A program made the position numbers and the translations under genes. A stretch of 64,000 nucleotides of DNA from Hexactinellida sp. DTS-2022 (lineage: Eukaryota; Porifera; Hexactinellida): NCBI GenBank assembly GCA_028753945.1, contig JAPNXP010000011.1, forward strand, positions 558,001 through 622,000. Reading direction: 5' to 3'. The notes under the pieces were generated by a model that was not told where the DNA came from, did not search any database, and saw only the letters and a program-made list of their open reading frames with translations. Shown here in pieces: positions 10,667 through 22,800 of this stretch (position 1 is the stretch's first letter; each line of letters opens with the position of its first letter).

Positions 10667-11170
10667 CAGTGGTTCTCAAACTGTGGTACGCGAGCTCGTT
10701 CTTGTGGTACGCGGAGGTATCTCATTTTACTTTAAAATATTTGAAATTGGAATGTAACTAGACACAATGCAATTGTACTTTATACACGTTATGCTGTACT
10801 TCGTTTTCAGATGAGTATATAAATACCGTATATACTCTAATAGTAACCCCTAATCGGATTAATCGCCTACCTCCAATAATAGCCCCCCCCCCCCCACATT
10901 AGCGAATAAAAATTTACTACCGGTACCCTGAGTAAATTTCTTTATCTAATATTAGTCGCAATACGATTATTAACCGACTATACTAAATAAATTGTATCAA
11001 CATTTGATATTCTCGAAAAGTCACAAAAATTATTGGTCAGAAAATGGCCTAAAAACAATAATCGCCTAGGCTACTATTCGAATAAATACGGTATCGGTAA
11101 TTATGGTGGTACGCGGAGATCCTAATATTTGCTGAAGTGGTCCGCGCTGTAAAAAGTTTGAGAACCACTG
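10667..11170. mobile_element. hAT-type MITE with a nested second element
   Basis: Ends are CAGTGGTTCTCAAACTGTGG at the left and its near-inverse (gtttgagaaccactg) at the right. The flanking 8-mers atgtaatc (10659-10666) and atgtaagc (11171-11178) match at 7 of 8 positions, as expected for a hAT target duplication. A second inverted pair, accgtatatactc near 10826 and aataaatacggt near 11090, marks another MITE inside it. The outer element appears to interrupt a possible LRR fragment that resumes as LLQRIQKSILLILNCIKSHP at about 11180. Confidence 0.75.
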
Positions 11171-11270
11171 ATGTAAGCTATTGCAACGAATACAGAAAAG
11201 TATTCTATTGATCTTGAATTGTATTAAATCCCATCCTTCTATTAAGAAACTAGATTTGTATTTATATCTA

Positions 11271-11434
11271 CAGTCAACTCTTGTTATAACGAAGTGCTTG
11301 GGACTTGTAAATTCCTTCCTTATATCTAAATATTCGTTATATACAGATAATAAATTAATAATTAATACATTTAGTGCTCTGGGGGGAAATCTCCATTTCG
11401 TTATATCCGACTTCGTTATAACGGGAGTTCACTG
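11271..11434. mobile_element. TA-flanked MITE, 164 bp
   Basis: Begins CAGTCAACTCTTGTTATAAC after TA and ends with the inverse cgttataacgggagttcactg before TA. The inverted ends are about 25 bp with few mismatches. It is Tc1/pogo-like by its TA duplication and CAGT terminus. Confidence 0.8.
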
Positions 11435-12016
11435 TATATTATAAAACTGTTTTATTGTGTTTCTACAAAACACTACCCAGCAAAGGTATAATAAACCTTG
11501 CACAGTAAAATGTTATCATGTTCACAGTGGAACGAAGAATGCTAAAAGAAATGCCTTTTATGGTACTCGGTGATTTTCGCGTCGGTTTTCCACAGCTAAA
11601 ATGTCTAAGATCCTGTATTGTTAATTTAGTTTCCGAGAAAGGGAAAATGGAATTTGGATAATAATACAATAACAATAATGATAATAATTTATTGACTAGT
11701 TCTTCCCATTAATTACAGTTATTACAGTATATGTTAATAAATAACAATTGCATTTCAAATGATTTGGAGGCGAGATAGCCTCAGATAGGAGAGAATGTTA
11801 GATGAAAAATGAGAGAACCACTGCTTTAATGGAATTAATATAATGATAATAATTACAAAGTTCTACTTAACAGACATGCCGCAAACGAATCAGACTTCAT
11901 TGATGGAATAAATACAAAATATTAAATTCGAATACAAATATAAAAATTAATATTAAGTATATGATGACTAAAGATGTTTATCTGAAGATAATCACTTTAA
12001 TACAGTTCTTGAAATG
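11435..12016. other. Non-coding, no feature recognised
   Basis: AT-rich sequence. A 70-codon leftward frame at 11463-11675 has no recognisable content. Confidence 0.4.
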
Positions 12017-12117
12017 CAGTATACTCCACTTAGTAGACCATCAGTTAATAGATTTCTCCGCTTAATTGGGTCAAACTACCCTGGAACTAAACTGACCCTA
12101 TTAAGCGGACTCAATTG
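12017..12117. mobile_element. Pogo-like MITE, about 100 bp
   Basis: Inverted ends around CAGTATACTCCACTTAGTAG and the inverse of taagcggactcaattg, with the internal ccgcttaattgggtc block typical of the family at 48851 and 54958. It abuts the sulfotransferase-like fragment immediately to the right. Confidence 0.6.
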
Positions 12118-12375
12118 TACATAATTACATGGGAGGAAGAAGGGGCCACAGGATCATTTGACTGGAGACCGATATTAGATCATTGCCTTCAATGTCAATT
12201 TACTTATGATATACTAATCGGACATGATAAAGTCTCAGAGGAATCTCAATTGGTGCTTAATAATCTTCAAAGAAATAACAAGTTGAATCCCAAAACATCT
12301 GTAGATGTATATAATAATATGACTGTGCCAGTAGACGTTCGTAAGAATGTAAAAACACGATTTTGCTTTGTTTGA
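12118..12375 (+). pseudogene. Carbohydrate sulfotransferase-like fragment
   Basis: A short open stretch contains FDWRPILDHCLQCQFTYDIL followed by IGHDKVSEESQLVL. This matches the H-W-R-P...C-x-x-C-x-x-x-Y-D-x-I-G-x-x-E-x-x-x-E-D pattern of Golgi carbohydrate sulfotransferases (Sulfotransfer_2, CHST8-15 type), from the region after the 3'-PB motif. The 5'-PSB and 3'-PB nucleotide-binding motifs are absent, and the fragment starts at a MITE edge. The end (MTVPVDVRKNVKTRFCFV) is not recognisable. It could be one exon of a larger gene but is more likely a truncated copy. Confidence 0.5.
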
Positions 12376-12528
12376 CTACAAAACTAACTTGATGATCACA
12401 ATAGAAGTTATATACGGGTAAATTTTCTTTTAAATATGATTAATTATGACTTCATTTTGTACCAAATTTTTACTTAGTTTTTATTTATGTAGAAGTTTCT
12501 TGATAATTTCTCCTTGATTAGTACGATA

Positions 12529-12584
12529 GAATCTAGCAAAACTGAACATTTTTTTCATAATGAGTGTCCAGTTTTGCTAGATTC
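12529..12584. repeat. Perfect-looking short hairpin
   Basis: Arms of 20 bp (starting gaatctagcaaaactg) pair at 19 of 20 positions around a 16-bp loop. It may be a minimal foldback element or a structured RNA; nothing decides. Confidence 0.6.
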
Positions 12585-14372
12585 ATTTGATAGCCATTTG
12601 TATGTACTTTTTGCAACATTGTAGTAACCTCCCACCAACTTCGACCGTTTTATACAGAGAAATTTGTATACAAGCCTAGCCCGACATTTGTGTACAGGTG
12701 CGATTATTGTGCACGATATTATTTTGTATAAGCATCTGTATACAAACGTCGTACTATGTTGTAGACAACTGTCGTACTCCTGTAGCCATAATGATGATAG
12801 ATTCTACAAAATATATTCCATTTTGTTGACACTAGTGGGTCTACAGTTTGGGCATTTTCTATTCAATTGTTTGTGTGCTTGGATCATCTTCAATTTACAA
12901 GTGCATGTTTGTTAAATCACCATGGAAGAGTACATATCTTAACACGTATACCGATTTCCTCTTGAAGCATAGGAGCTGAAAACTTTAACTACACTCATCC
13001 ATTAATCCTGTTGTTATTGATATCTAATCAGATTTCCCAAAAGTTCCTAGTACTTCTTGTGTCCCAATAAAGTTTTCAACAAAGGAATTACACACATAAA
13101 CTGAGAAGATCTATTTTATGTTAATTTACTTTCGCAGTTTAGGTTATTTTATTATAGTTAACACTAATTGAGTTCCATAAAAGTAGTATACCTTCACCTG
13201 AAAGATCAGCCAAAATATAATTGTTCTATGATGAAAACTAGAATTACTGGACTACAACTAAGTTAGTTCTAATGCATATTATATACTTAACAAATCTCCC
13301 CGTTATCTCTATGCATACCAAATGCCAAATAGTGGCAAATACTAAATATTATATCTAGTTGTAATAGAGTATCTTGTTGCAAATCATATTAGAGTTGAAG
13401 AGAAGTTTGAAACTTCTATTTAATGGTAGTCTGGCAGTGAAACGTAACATAATATGTATGGAGTTTACTTTGTTTATTTACCAAAGTAGTCTTTATAGTA
13501 CATATGGATTGGAATGTTAATCCAAATACAGTTCACAAACCTTTTGTATAGAATTAATAATCAAAATCCATACATCCATACAATTTAATGTCAAACCATT
13601 TCACCGACATCATCCGATTTGTTTCAAAGTTGGTAAGTCGAAAGCCCCACCCTAATTATTAATTATGCGTAAGTTTTAGATTGTTTGATTTAGTGGTTGT
13701 TGACTTATTAAGAGACAAATTTCCAAATTTTTGTGAAAAATAATTATTTTTCAATAACTTTGAATTCAACTCGAGTGTATAAGTTCTTCTAAAAATCATT
13801 TGATGACATATTAAGATCAAATTCACCAAAACGATAGTTTATAATATGTAGATCCCGTCTAACATCATATCAGCTTTCCGATTTTAGTATCTTTTCGCTT
13901 CCCCCAATATTTTCTTAATTTGTCAATAAAAGCCATACAACGTGATTAAGACCTGTGAAGTGAGGTGTGTTAAGTACTCATAACTATTATTAAATAGACA
14001 TAATACAAAAATAATCGTTTACCCACCAAATATTGCTAATTGAAGGATCAATCCGCCACTCTTATCACGAAATTTCCCGGTCCTATCAAACCTAAAGAAT
14101 TCGCTCCCCTACATGAAAACAAGATTGTAAATAGGAATATTATTATTAATTGTATAGTCGAAAAGCTAAATTTAATTATTAAATGTAATAAATGTATATT
14201 ATTAGTCACCCTACTTACATCACTCATGCTAAGACCAGAAAAAACGTTGAGATAAGTTACCTCTTGATATTAAATTACAAAGAATGATGTTATTCAGTTA
14301 TCAAGAATTCAAGATGTATATAGGGAGTGAAATGCACATTTAAATTTAGTAAACAAATTGCTTGTGATATAA
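12585..14372. other. Intergenic, upstream of the receptor gene
   Basis: AT-rich, no recognised gene. It presumably contains the promoter of the receptor whose signal-peptide exon starts at 14373. Confidence 0.4.
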
Positions 14373-14418
14373 ATGATTCCAATTCTTTCAATAATTTTGT
14401 TGTTGGCAATCTATGAAG
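14373..14418 (+). CDS. Candidate signal-peptide exon of the receptor
   Basis: An ATG followed by MIPILSIILLLAIYE and a donor GAAG|GTGAGA. It is a short hydrophobic leader of the right size, leaving phase 1, which is exactly the phase required by the first lectin exon at 16275 (giving ...IYEGDSRGCD). The link is inferred from phase and content; a transcript could use another first exon. Confidence 0.6.
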
Positions 14419-17400
14419 GTGAGATTAATCTATGCTCGATTTAAAAAATTAACAAATTAAAATTGAAAAGTCAATTTATTGATATTCTATCGGCATTTGG
14501 CAGGCAATAGTACCGCATGTGTTTGCATGTAATATATTATGTTATATATACAGTAGAACCTCATTAATACGTACACCAACGGACGTTAAAATTTGTTCGC
14601 GTTATCTGGAGTTCATATTAACCGGAGTTATACCATTGAATAGCCATTGTAGCGACTTGATTTTGTGGAACTGTTTGTTCGTCTTTTCCGGAAATTCGTA
14701 TTGTTTATACAAACGAGGTTTTACTGTATATTGATAGTCAACAATATACACATTTCTAGCAACAAAATTATAGACTATTTGGCGCGCCACAATAAAAATA
14801 AATATTCGCTAACTTATCCATGATGAAATAATTACATTTTTGTATGTAGCAAGTAGCGCATAAATTCGAATCAAAATAACTGACAGGAAAAGGAAAGTAT
14901 TTGGATTTAATTAACATATCAAATATACTTAAAAAGGGCTTATTTTTAGATTTGGAAGAAAGGACAATGATAAACCTGATTATAGTGGTTTTGGCGTAAT
15001 AGGAAGTCGCATTTTGCACGAAATTTACTTGCTAATAGGCGATCTTGTTATAAGAGGAACCCAATTGACATTAAATGCTCGATAGTATTATATATACTAG
15101 TTATTTTGTGATCCATATTTTGATTGAAGGGGGGAGGGGGCCCCTAATTTTACCCAGCCTATGATCCCAGAGACCCATGATTCGGCCATGGACTTGGTCA
15201 TTACATGGTGTATTAATTAGCATGCCATCCTTTAAAAGTTTAGATTGTAGTATACTAGTGTATTTAATTGTATGATCACGATCCCTTCGGTCTCAAGTTA
15301 ACTGGCGCTACGCGGCCTTACTCCTGATCAAACAATAAATTACATAGTTTGTTAATAATTGTCTTAGTCATATACATCCCATCCCTTCAAGCATTTTGCA
15401 TACTCACAATATGTTACGTAAAACCCAATGAAAGCCTACTTCTGGGTCGATTTTGAATTTTAATTAATTTGTTCACCTATTTGTGTAAACAACAACAACA
15501 CTAACAACAACAACAACAACAACAATTATTGAAATTAGAAATTTGTAACTGCGAAATTTGAAATCAGCATACTTGTTTACCTATTATAAAATTTTGAAGT
15601 TAGTGTCTATCTCAATTATAAATGCGGTTTCGATTCCCCCATCACTTTAATACACCCGGCAAACACAAACACACACAAACAAAGAAACAATCGTGCTTTT
15701 AATATATAGATTGTAATTTAATTACTTATTAGTAGGCCAATAATTACGTTTTGATAGATCAACAATGTATTAATTAATGTAAAAACTTACGACGAGCAGA
15801 TTATATCGGGGCCCCAGAATCGACGGGCCCCTAGGCTGCAGCCTACTTAGCCTATTGGGTGATCCGGCCCTGACCAAGTCTATTTTTATTTCTGTCAAAT
15901 GAGTACATAATGTGATTTACACTACATAGCAGAATATTAAACGCCCCCATTCAAATACGCTATGTATTATCAGGTTCAGTATGAATCTTTTTGAAACCGA
16001 GAAATGTCCAATGGCATATAGACAATTAAAATAATTTGTTGGCTTTTATTGCCACTTTAGGATTTTATGGTCTCAGATAAAAATCCATCAATTTATGAGC
16101 AAATACGTATATGCAAAAATATTGCTTTCAACCTTTGCTGGTTGATACATAAACTGAATGCGATGCTGGACGCTCCTAAGAATTTGAGCTCGCACATTGA
16201 GTGGCGCTCTTTGGAGTACGCTCCTAAAATTATTGCTCTGTCAAGTTAAGTTAATGTGACTGATTCTCAAACAGGTGACTCCAGAGGATGTGACCTGATC
16301 TATGAAGGATCTTGTTACAGAGCATTTGAAGTGAGTGGTGGTATCAACTGGTTAGATGCTCAATCTAGCTGTGCTGTGTGGGGTGGTGGCTTGACTAGTA
16401 TCGCTACAGAGAGAGAGAATAACTTGTTATACACTGCTATCTCTGATGCAGTGAGTAATTGCTGGATAGGATTGTATGAGAGAGATGGGATGTATCAATG
16501 GGTTGATGGGACAGTATTGAATTATACTAACTTGACAGCAAGTGCGCCTACTGATGGCAATACAAATAATTGTGTTCAAATGAACACTGATGGAGCTTAT
16601 TTATGGATAGATACAGACTGTGAGGGAACCAGCAATAGCTTTATTTGTAAAAAACCTAAGAATAATGACACAACAGGTTTGTTAAACAATTTTTAGCCTA
16701 TTAACATACACTCTCAATGCAAATAATTTAATATCGTAGGTTATGTATTTGGAGAACTTATTGATGAAGGCTTGCATTTCCGTCCACTGTTAGGAGATAT
16801 TTTCCTGTATAACTCAACAACACTGGCATGTAAAGGCGAAGCGATTTCAGGTGCAATTATATGGCTGTTTTCTGTTAACTCTGATCTATCATCTAGCGAA
16901 GTGCTAAATGCAACCTATCTGAGTACACAGACTGGAGTGACTTGGTTATTAGTCAATAAGACTAAACAAGGATATTATCAGTGTCAAATTAATGGTACAA
17001 ACAGATATACAGTTGGAGTGTATAATATTGCTCGGGGTACAACAGGTAAGTGTTTTCATTCATTCTTTAGGATGTTCTAAGGTCACATTAGGATATTTCG
17101 ACTCCTTATCGTATGTTCCGGATGGGTAGATCCTTTTACAAACATGCATCTTAATCGGGATCTGACAAAGATTTTCCAATAAAAGATACCGATCCTCTTC
17201 CGTTTTTCCCGTTGAATACAAACTAATTTTACAGAGCATTAAGCGCTCCCGCTCCGCGCTCTTAATCATAAAAAGGAGCGGCGCTCCCGCTCCTGAAAAA
17301 TTGGAGCGCGCTTACTTTGCGCTCCTTCAATTCTTTTGTACTAAAATGTGTTAAATAAACAAAGATATTTCTCTAGTTGACTAACTCTGATTTTCGCTTA

Positions 17401-19792
17401 AAAACTGCGGAAACCTCATGAAACTTATATTATTACACCATCTATTAATATTTACGTACCAAATTATACGTGCCCTAGTTTATATAATGTAATTATATGT
17501 GTAAGGTAACGATTTAGTAAATTCTAATATTTGAAAAAGGAGCGCGCTCCTAAAAATTTGGAGCGCACTCCAGCTTCCGCTCCAAAAATATAAAAGGAGC
17601 GCGCTCCACCTTGCGCTCCTGAAAAATGGAGCGCGCACCTTTGATGCTCTGCTATTTTAACATTTACTCATGCATAAGACGAGCCCTTTTGGGTCAAAAT
17701 ATAGAAACAAACTGACTACAGAATACAGACTGTCAATATATGCTTGCTTGATTGTTAAAGGATCTTAAATGGATCGTAATATGGAACTTTGGTTATGATT
17801 TCAGCCAGGATCAGGATTGGGATCCTTTTTTTCAGAATATTAAGTCCTATTTCAATGTACTATTATTATCTCCCTAGTTGCTTCAGAAGGTACCTCATAC
17901 CAGTACATAGTAGGGATAGATAGAGCGGATGTATTGCTACTGTGTGACCCTATGAACAGTGGCTATGATCTGAGTAGCTTGTCATGGAGTGTAACAAATG
18001 GAGATACATTCTCCAATCCACTCAATATATTATCTTCAAGTGACAGTTTACCTGAATTCAGCAGTGAGATCAAATGTCTTTCAAACTCTAGTCCAATCCT
18101 ATTGAGTTACATTCGTATTTATGGTTAGTTTTAGAACAAATTAAGTTAGAGTTGTATTCAATCCATCTCTGGGCTTTCTTACTATGTAATTGGTATGCTG
18201 GCAATTGTATTTCAATTAGTAGTTATTTTTCACCCTATAAATGGTCGGATAACCGGACAAGGGTTTATCTTGGTCCTGATCCATTTTGGATCGAAAGCCA
18301 AGATTAGGGTTTTGTCAAAAGTGCAAAAAATCCCATTATAACCTGTATTTTACAATATATGTTATCTTTGGGTGTCAGGGCAATTTTCCTCCAAGAAAAT
18401 TTCCTGCCCTGAAAATTCTTGAAAAATCTGTGTGCCCGGATCCGGATGGGTAATCGGTTCTCTAATCTGCTACATTCCTAATTCAGGCATTTATATCTAC
18501 ATTTTAGTTCCTGCTATAACAGTTACATACAAACCATCTATCACAATTATATACAACATAATATATCCAGGAATTAATACATTACCGATCGAAATTGGTT
18601 CTAAGTACTTCACTATTTCTGGAAGCATCGCAGGGAGATGGAAACTCCCAGATGGAACCTACCAATCTTCAGCAACCGTTTCATACATATTCTTGCTAGA
18701 TGAATATTTTGGGTTATACCAGTTCTATGCAAACAATTGGAATGATGAAGAAGTATGCGTTATCCAAATTAATATTGTTATAAAAGGTTAGTTGTCAAGG
18801 TAAATAGACTGCATAAATTAATGGCTTTTGCAAAGACTATTCTATAATTCCTGTTAATAACGGGAAAGTTCAAGCATGGGTGGGGTTGGTTATGCGATCT
18901 GAGGCTACGTTACAATTCGATTTCTCGCCACGGTTAACCGGTTAACCGTCCATCCTACTCAATACAATAAATACTTTATAAACATTTTATCATACTACAG
19001 AATAAGACTCAGCTGTATAATGTATATCTGCATACATAGGCGCCGAAAGGGGGGGGGTCAGGGAGGGTGTCACCCCCCCTGGCCGAGGAGAATTCAGGGG
19101 AAAAAAATGGAAAATTCTTGATTCCATAACGAGTTTGTATAAATATCAGTGGATGATGTATATATCTTTACAATTATGCCCATCAAACATTGATTTTATC
19201 CCCATAAGCATTGTTTTTTGAACTTTCACATTTGAATATTACGTCACACCCCCCCTAGCGTTTGAGAGTTTCGGCGCCCATGTCTGCATAAGTATATTAA
19301 CTGATACATTTCGTGCTTTAGGTAAAGTAAATCAATGTTGTCTAAGAGAATTTATTAAGTGGTGATGAGAAATGGATTTAGGACTAACATATTCTGATAA
19401 ATTCAAAAATCTTTAATACTATATACATTAATTTCCCAATAACTCTGCTGATAAACCACAGACCGGCTAACTGGTAAATAAAATCTCTAACTGTTAACCT
19501 ATGTCAGGAACGGTTAACCGGTTAGCCGAATCCAGCCTTGGGCCAACCAAGGGGCTGACCAAAAATGGCCATTTTAGACAGAGTGGTAGTTGTTGATAGG
19601 TTTTTACTGTGCCGACTATACTATAGTATAGTGGCCCAGTATTGGTCTTAGTGCTTTGGTTTGTTTGTTTTTACTGTGCCGACTATACTATAGTATAGTG
19701 GCCCAGTATTGGTCTTAGTGCCTTGGATGTTTTTTTACTGTGCCGACTATACTATAGTATAGTGGCCCAGTATTGGTCTTAGTGCCTTGGAT

Positions 19793-19824
<32 letters not shown>

Positions 19825-22800
19825 CTCCGTGTCGCCTCCCCAGGCTAAACCATAAGTGCTAGAGCTATGAGATTTTCAGAATAGGTGTCTGGTTGTTGAT
19901 TAATGTGCACTTCGTGGCCTGATTTTTCAATTTCGACTTGGAAAATCTTTTAACGGGACTTTTAGCTTTTTTTGTCCCACAAGAAAATAAATGCAATAAC
20001 AAAAAATTTTTTTGAATCATTAGTATCAGAAAAGTATTTTGCAACTGATAGCTCTTCACGATTTTTTTAATCCGTCCTCATTTTCCTGAGAATTAGGCTC
20101 AAAGTTGCCACAATTGACCCTTAACTTTCTAAAATCGTAAATTCATTAATATTCAATTATGCAATTATTTCGTGGTTTCGATGAATAACTACTATTTAAT
20201 ATTTATGAATAATTCAATTAGATTCAGTGTTATTTCGATTCAAGTTATTGTTGATATTATAATCACAATAAAGAATTCTAGTATATATGAATAACTAATT
20301 TACATTCAATAGCTATTACTATACAAATCTATTTCTGATATCATAGTTACAATAATTTATTCTATTTATATGAATAATTCAATTTGATTCATTAGTATAT
20401 AAATCGATTTCTAATACAATAGTTGTATTAAAGTTTTCTCCTATATGAAAATTCAATTTCACTCAACAGTTATTCAATTTAAGAACGATTTCTGATATTC
20501 AAACAATGGATTAATGAGATGGGATATCTATTTGTATAAATATTTGTCTATTTGTGTGCTTGGTGCCCGAAATGTATTAGAGTGTAAGGGGGGGGGGTTT
20601 ATAAAGCATTTAAGTATAATGGAAATATAAACTTAATCCCATATGTCATTCAAAGTAAGCGAGTATGCTGATTTCAATTTTAAAACGATGACTGATATAC
20701 AAACAATGGATTAATGAAATGGAATATCTATTAAATGACTATTCGTCTGTGTGCGTGTTTGGTGGTCGAATTGTATTAGAGTGATAGGGGGTTATAATAG
20801 GAATATAAACTAGATCCCTTTTGTCATTCTAAGTAAACAAGTATGCTGATTTCCAATTTTAAACAGTATATTAATATTCAATGGATTAAAGCAAATTAAA
20901 TTAAATTGGAAATTTGTTTACTTAACTCAACTCAACTCACATTGCTAAAATAATTAACTATTTATATCATTTATTATCTATACATAATGAATGAATGGCA
21001 TTAAACCCAAGATTGTTCAAGATAGAAATAATTTAAAATCAACAATGGTTCCTTTGTCCCGTACAACTTGTTAAATGAGACTAAACACTATGAGGTGTTC
21101 ATGACATGGCGAAAAAAATCCAAAATTGCAGCTGTGCCACAAGCGTGTTCCTTTGGAGGCACTATCAATAAACCACCACCAAAATATAGTGCCACAAAAG
21201 GAACATGCGTCGGCACAGCTGCAATTTTGGATTTTTTTTTTTTTTTTTTTCTCCGTGTCGCCTCCCCAGGCTAAACCATAAGTGCTAGAGCTCTGAGATT
21301 TTCAGAATAGGTGTCTGGTTGTTGATTAATGTGCACTTCGTGGCCTGATTTTTCAATTTCGACTTGAGAAAATTTTTAACGGGACTTTTAGCTTTTTTTG
21401 TCCCACAAGAAAATAAATGCAATAACAAGAAATTTTTTAGAATCATTAGTATCAGAAAAGTATTTTGCAACTAATAGCTCTTCACGATCTTTTTAATCCG
21501 TCCTCATTTTCCTGAGAATTAGGCTCAAAGTTGCCACAATTGACCCTTAACTTTCTAAAATCGTAAATTCATTAATATTCAATTATGCAATTATTTCGTG
21601 GTTTCGATGAATAACTACTATTTAATATTTATGAATAATTCAATTAGATTCAGTGTTATTTCGATTCAAGTTATTGTTGATATTATAATCACAATAAAGA
21701 ATTCAAGTATATATGAATAACTAATTTACATTAAATAGCTATTACTATACAAATCTATTTCTGATATCATAGTTACAATAATTTATTCTATTTATATGAA
21801 TAATTCAATTTGATTCATTAGTATATAAATCGATTTCTAATACAATAGTTGTATTAAAGTTTTCTCCTATATGAAAATTCAATTTCACTCAACAGTTATT
21901 CAATTTCAGAACGATTTCTGATATTCAAACAATGGATTAATGAGATGGGATATCTATTTGTATAAATATTTGTCTATTTGTGTGCTTGGTGCCCGAAATG
22001 TATTAGAGTGTAAGGGGGGGGGGTTTATAAAGCATTTACGTATAATGGAAATATAAACTTAATCCCATATGTCATTCAAAGTAAGCGAGTATGCTGATTT
22101 CAATTTTAAAACGATGACTGATATACAAACAATGGATTAATGAAATGGAATATCTATTAAATGACTATTCGTCTGTGTGCGTGTTTGGTGGTCGAATTGT
22201 ATTAGAGTGATAGGGGGTTATAATAGGAATATAAACTAGATCCCTTTTGTCATTCTAAGTAAACAAGTATGCTGATTTCCAATTTTAAACAGTATATTAA
22301 TATTCAATGGATTAAAGCAAATTAAATTAAATTGGAAATTTGTTTACTTAACTCAACTCAACTCACATTGCTAAAATAATTAACTATTTATATCATTTAT
22401 TATCTATACATAATGAATGAATGGCATTAAACCCAAGATGGTTCAAGATAGAAATAATTTAAAATCAACAATGGTTCCTTTGTCCCGTACAACTTGTTAA
22501 ATGAGACTAAACACTATGAGGTGTTCATGACATGGCAAAAAAAATCCAAAATTGCAGCTGTGCCACAAGCGTGTTCCTTTGGAGGCACTATCAATAAACC
22601 ACCACCAAAATATAGTGCCACAAAAGGAACATGCGTCGGCACAGCTGCAATTTTGGATTTTTTTTTTTCTCCGTGTCGCCTCCCCAGGCTAAACCATAAG
22701 TGCTAGAGCTCTGAGATTTTCAGGATAGGTGTCTGGTTGTTGATTAATGTGCACTTCGTGGCCTGATTTTTCAATTTCGACTTGGGAAAATTTTTAACGG

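Noticed and set aside
15280..15340. tRNA-like or SINE promoter near the cttcggtctc block
   Set aside because: I could not find A-box and B-box motifs at the right spacing or a cloverleaf; the block recurs only as the start of the repeat family.
16067..16249. 60-residue frame as an alternative first exon for the receptor
   Set aside because: It lacks a signal-peptide-like start, overlaps ctcctaa-type repeat fragments, and gives no phase-1 donor, whereas 14373-14418 does.
19865..20059. Lysine-rich 64-residue frame conserved in three copies (also at 21285 and 22703, minus strand)
   Set aside because: Conservation is explained by recent duplication of the 1.42-kb units; differences are not biased to synonymous sites and no start context or homology is seen.
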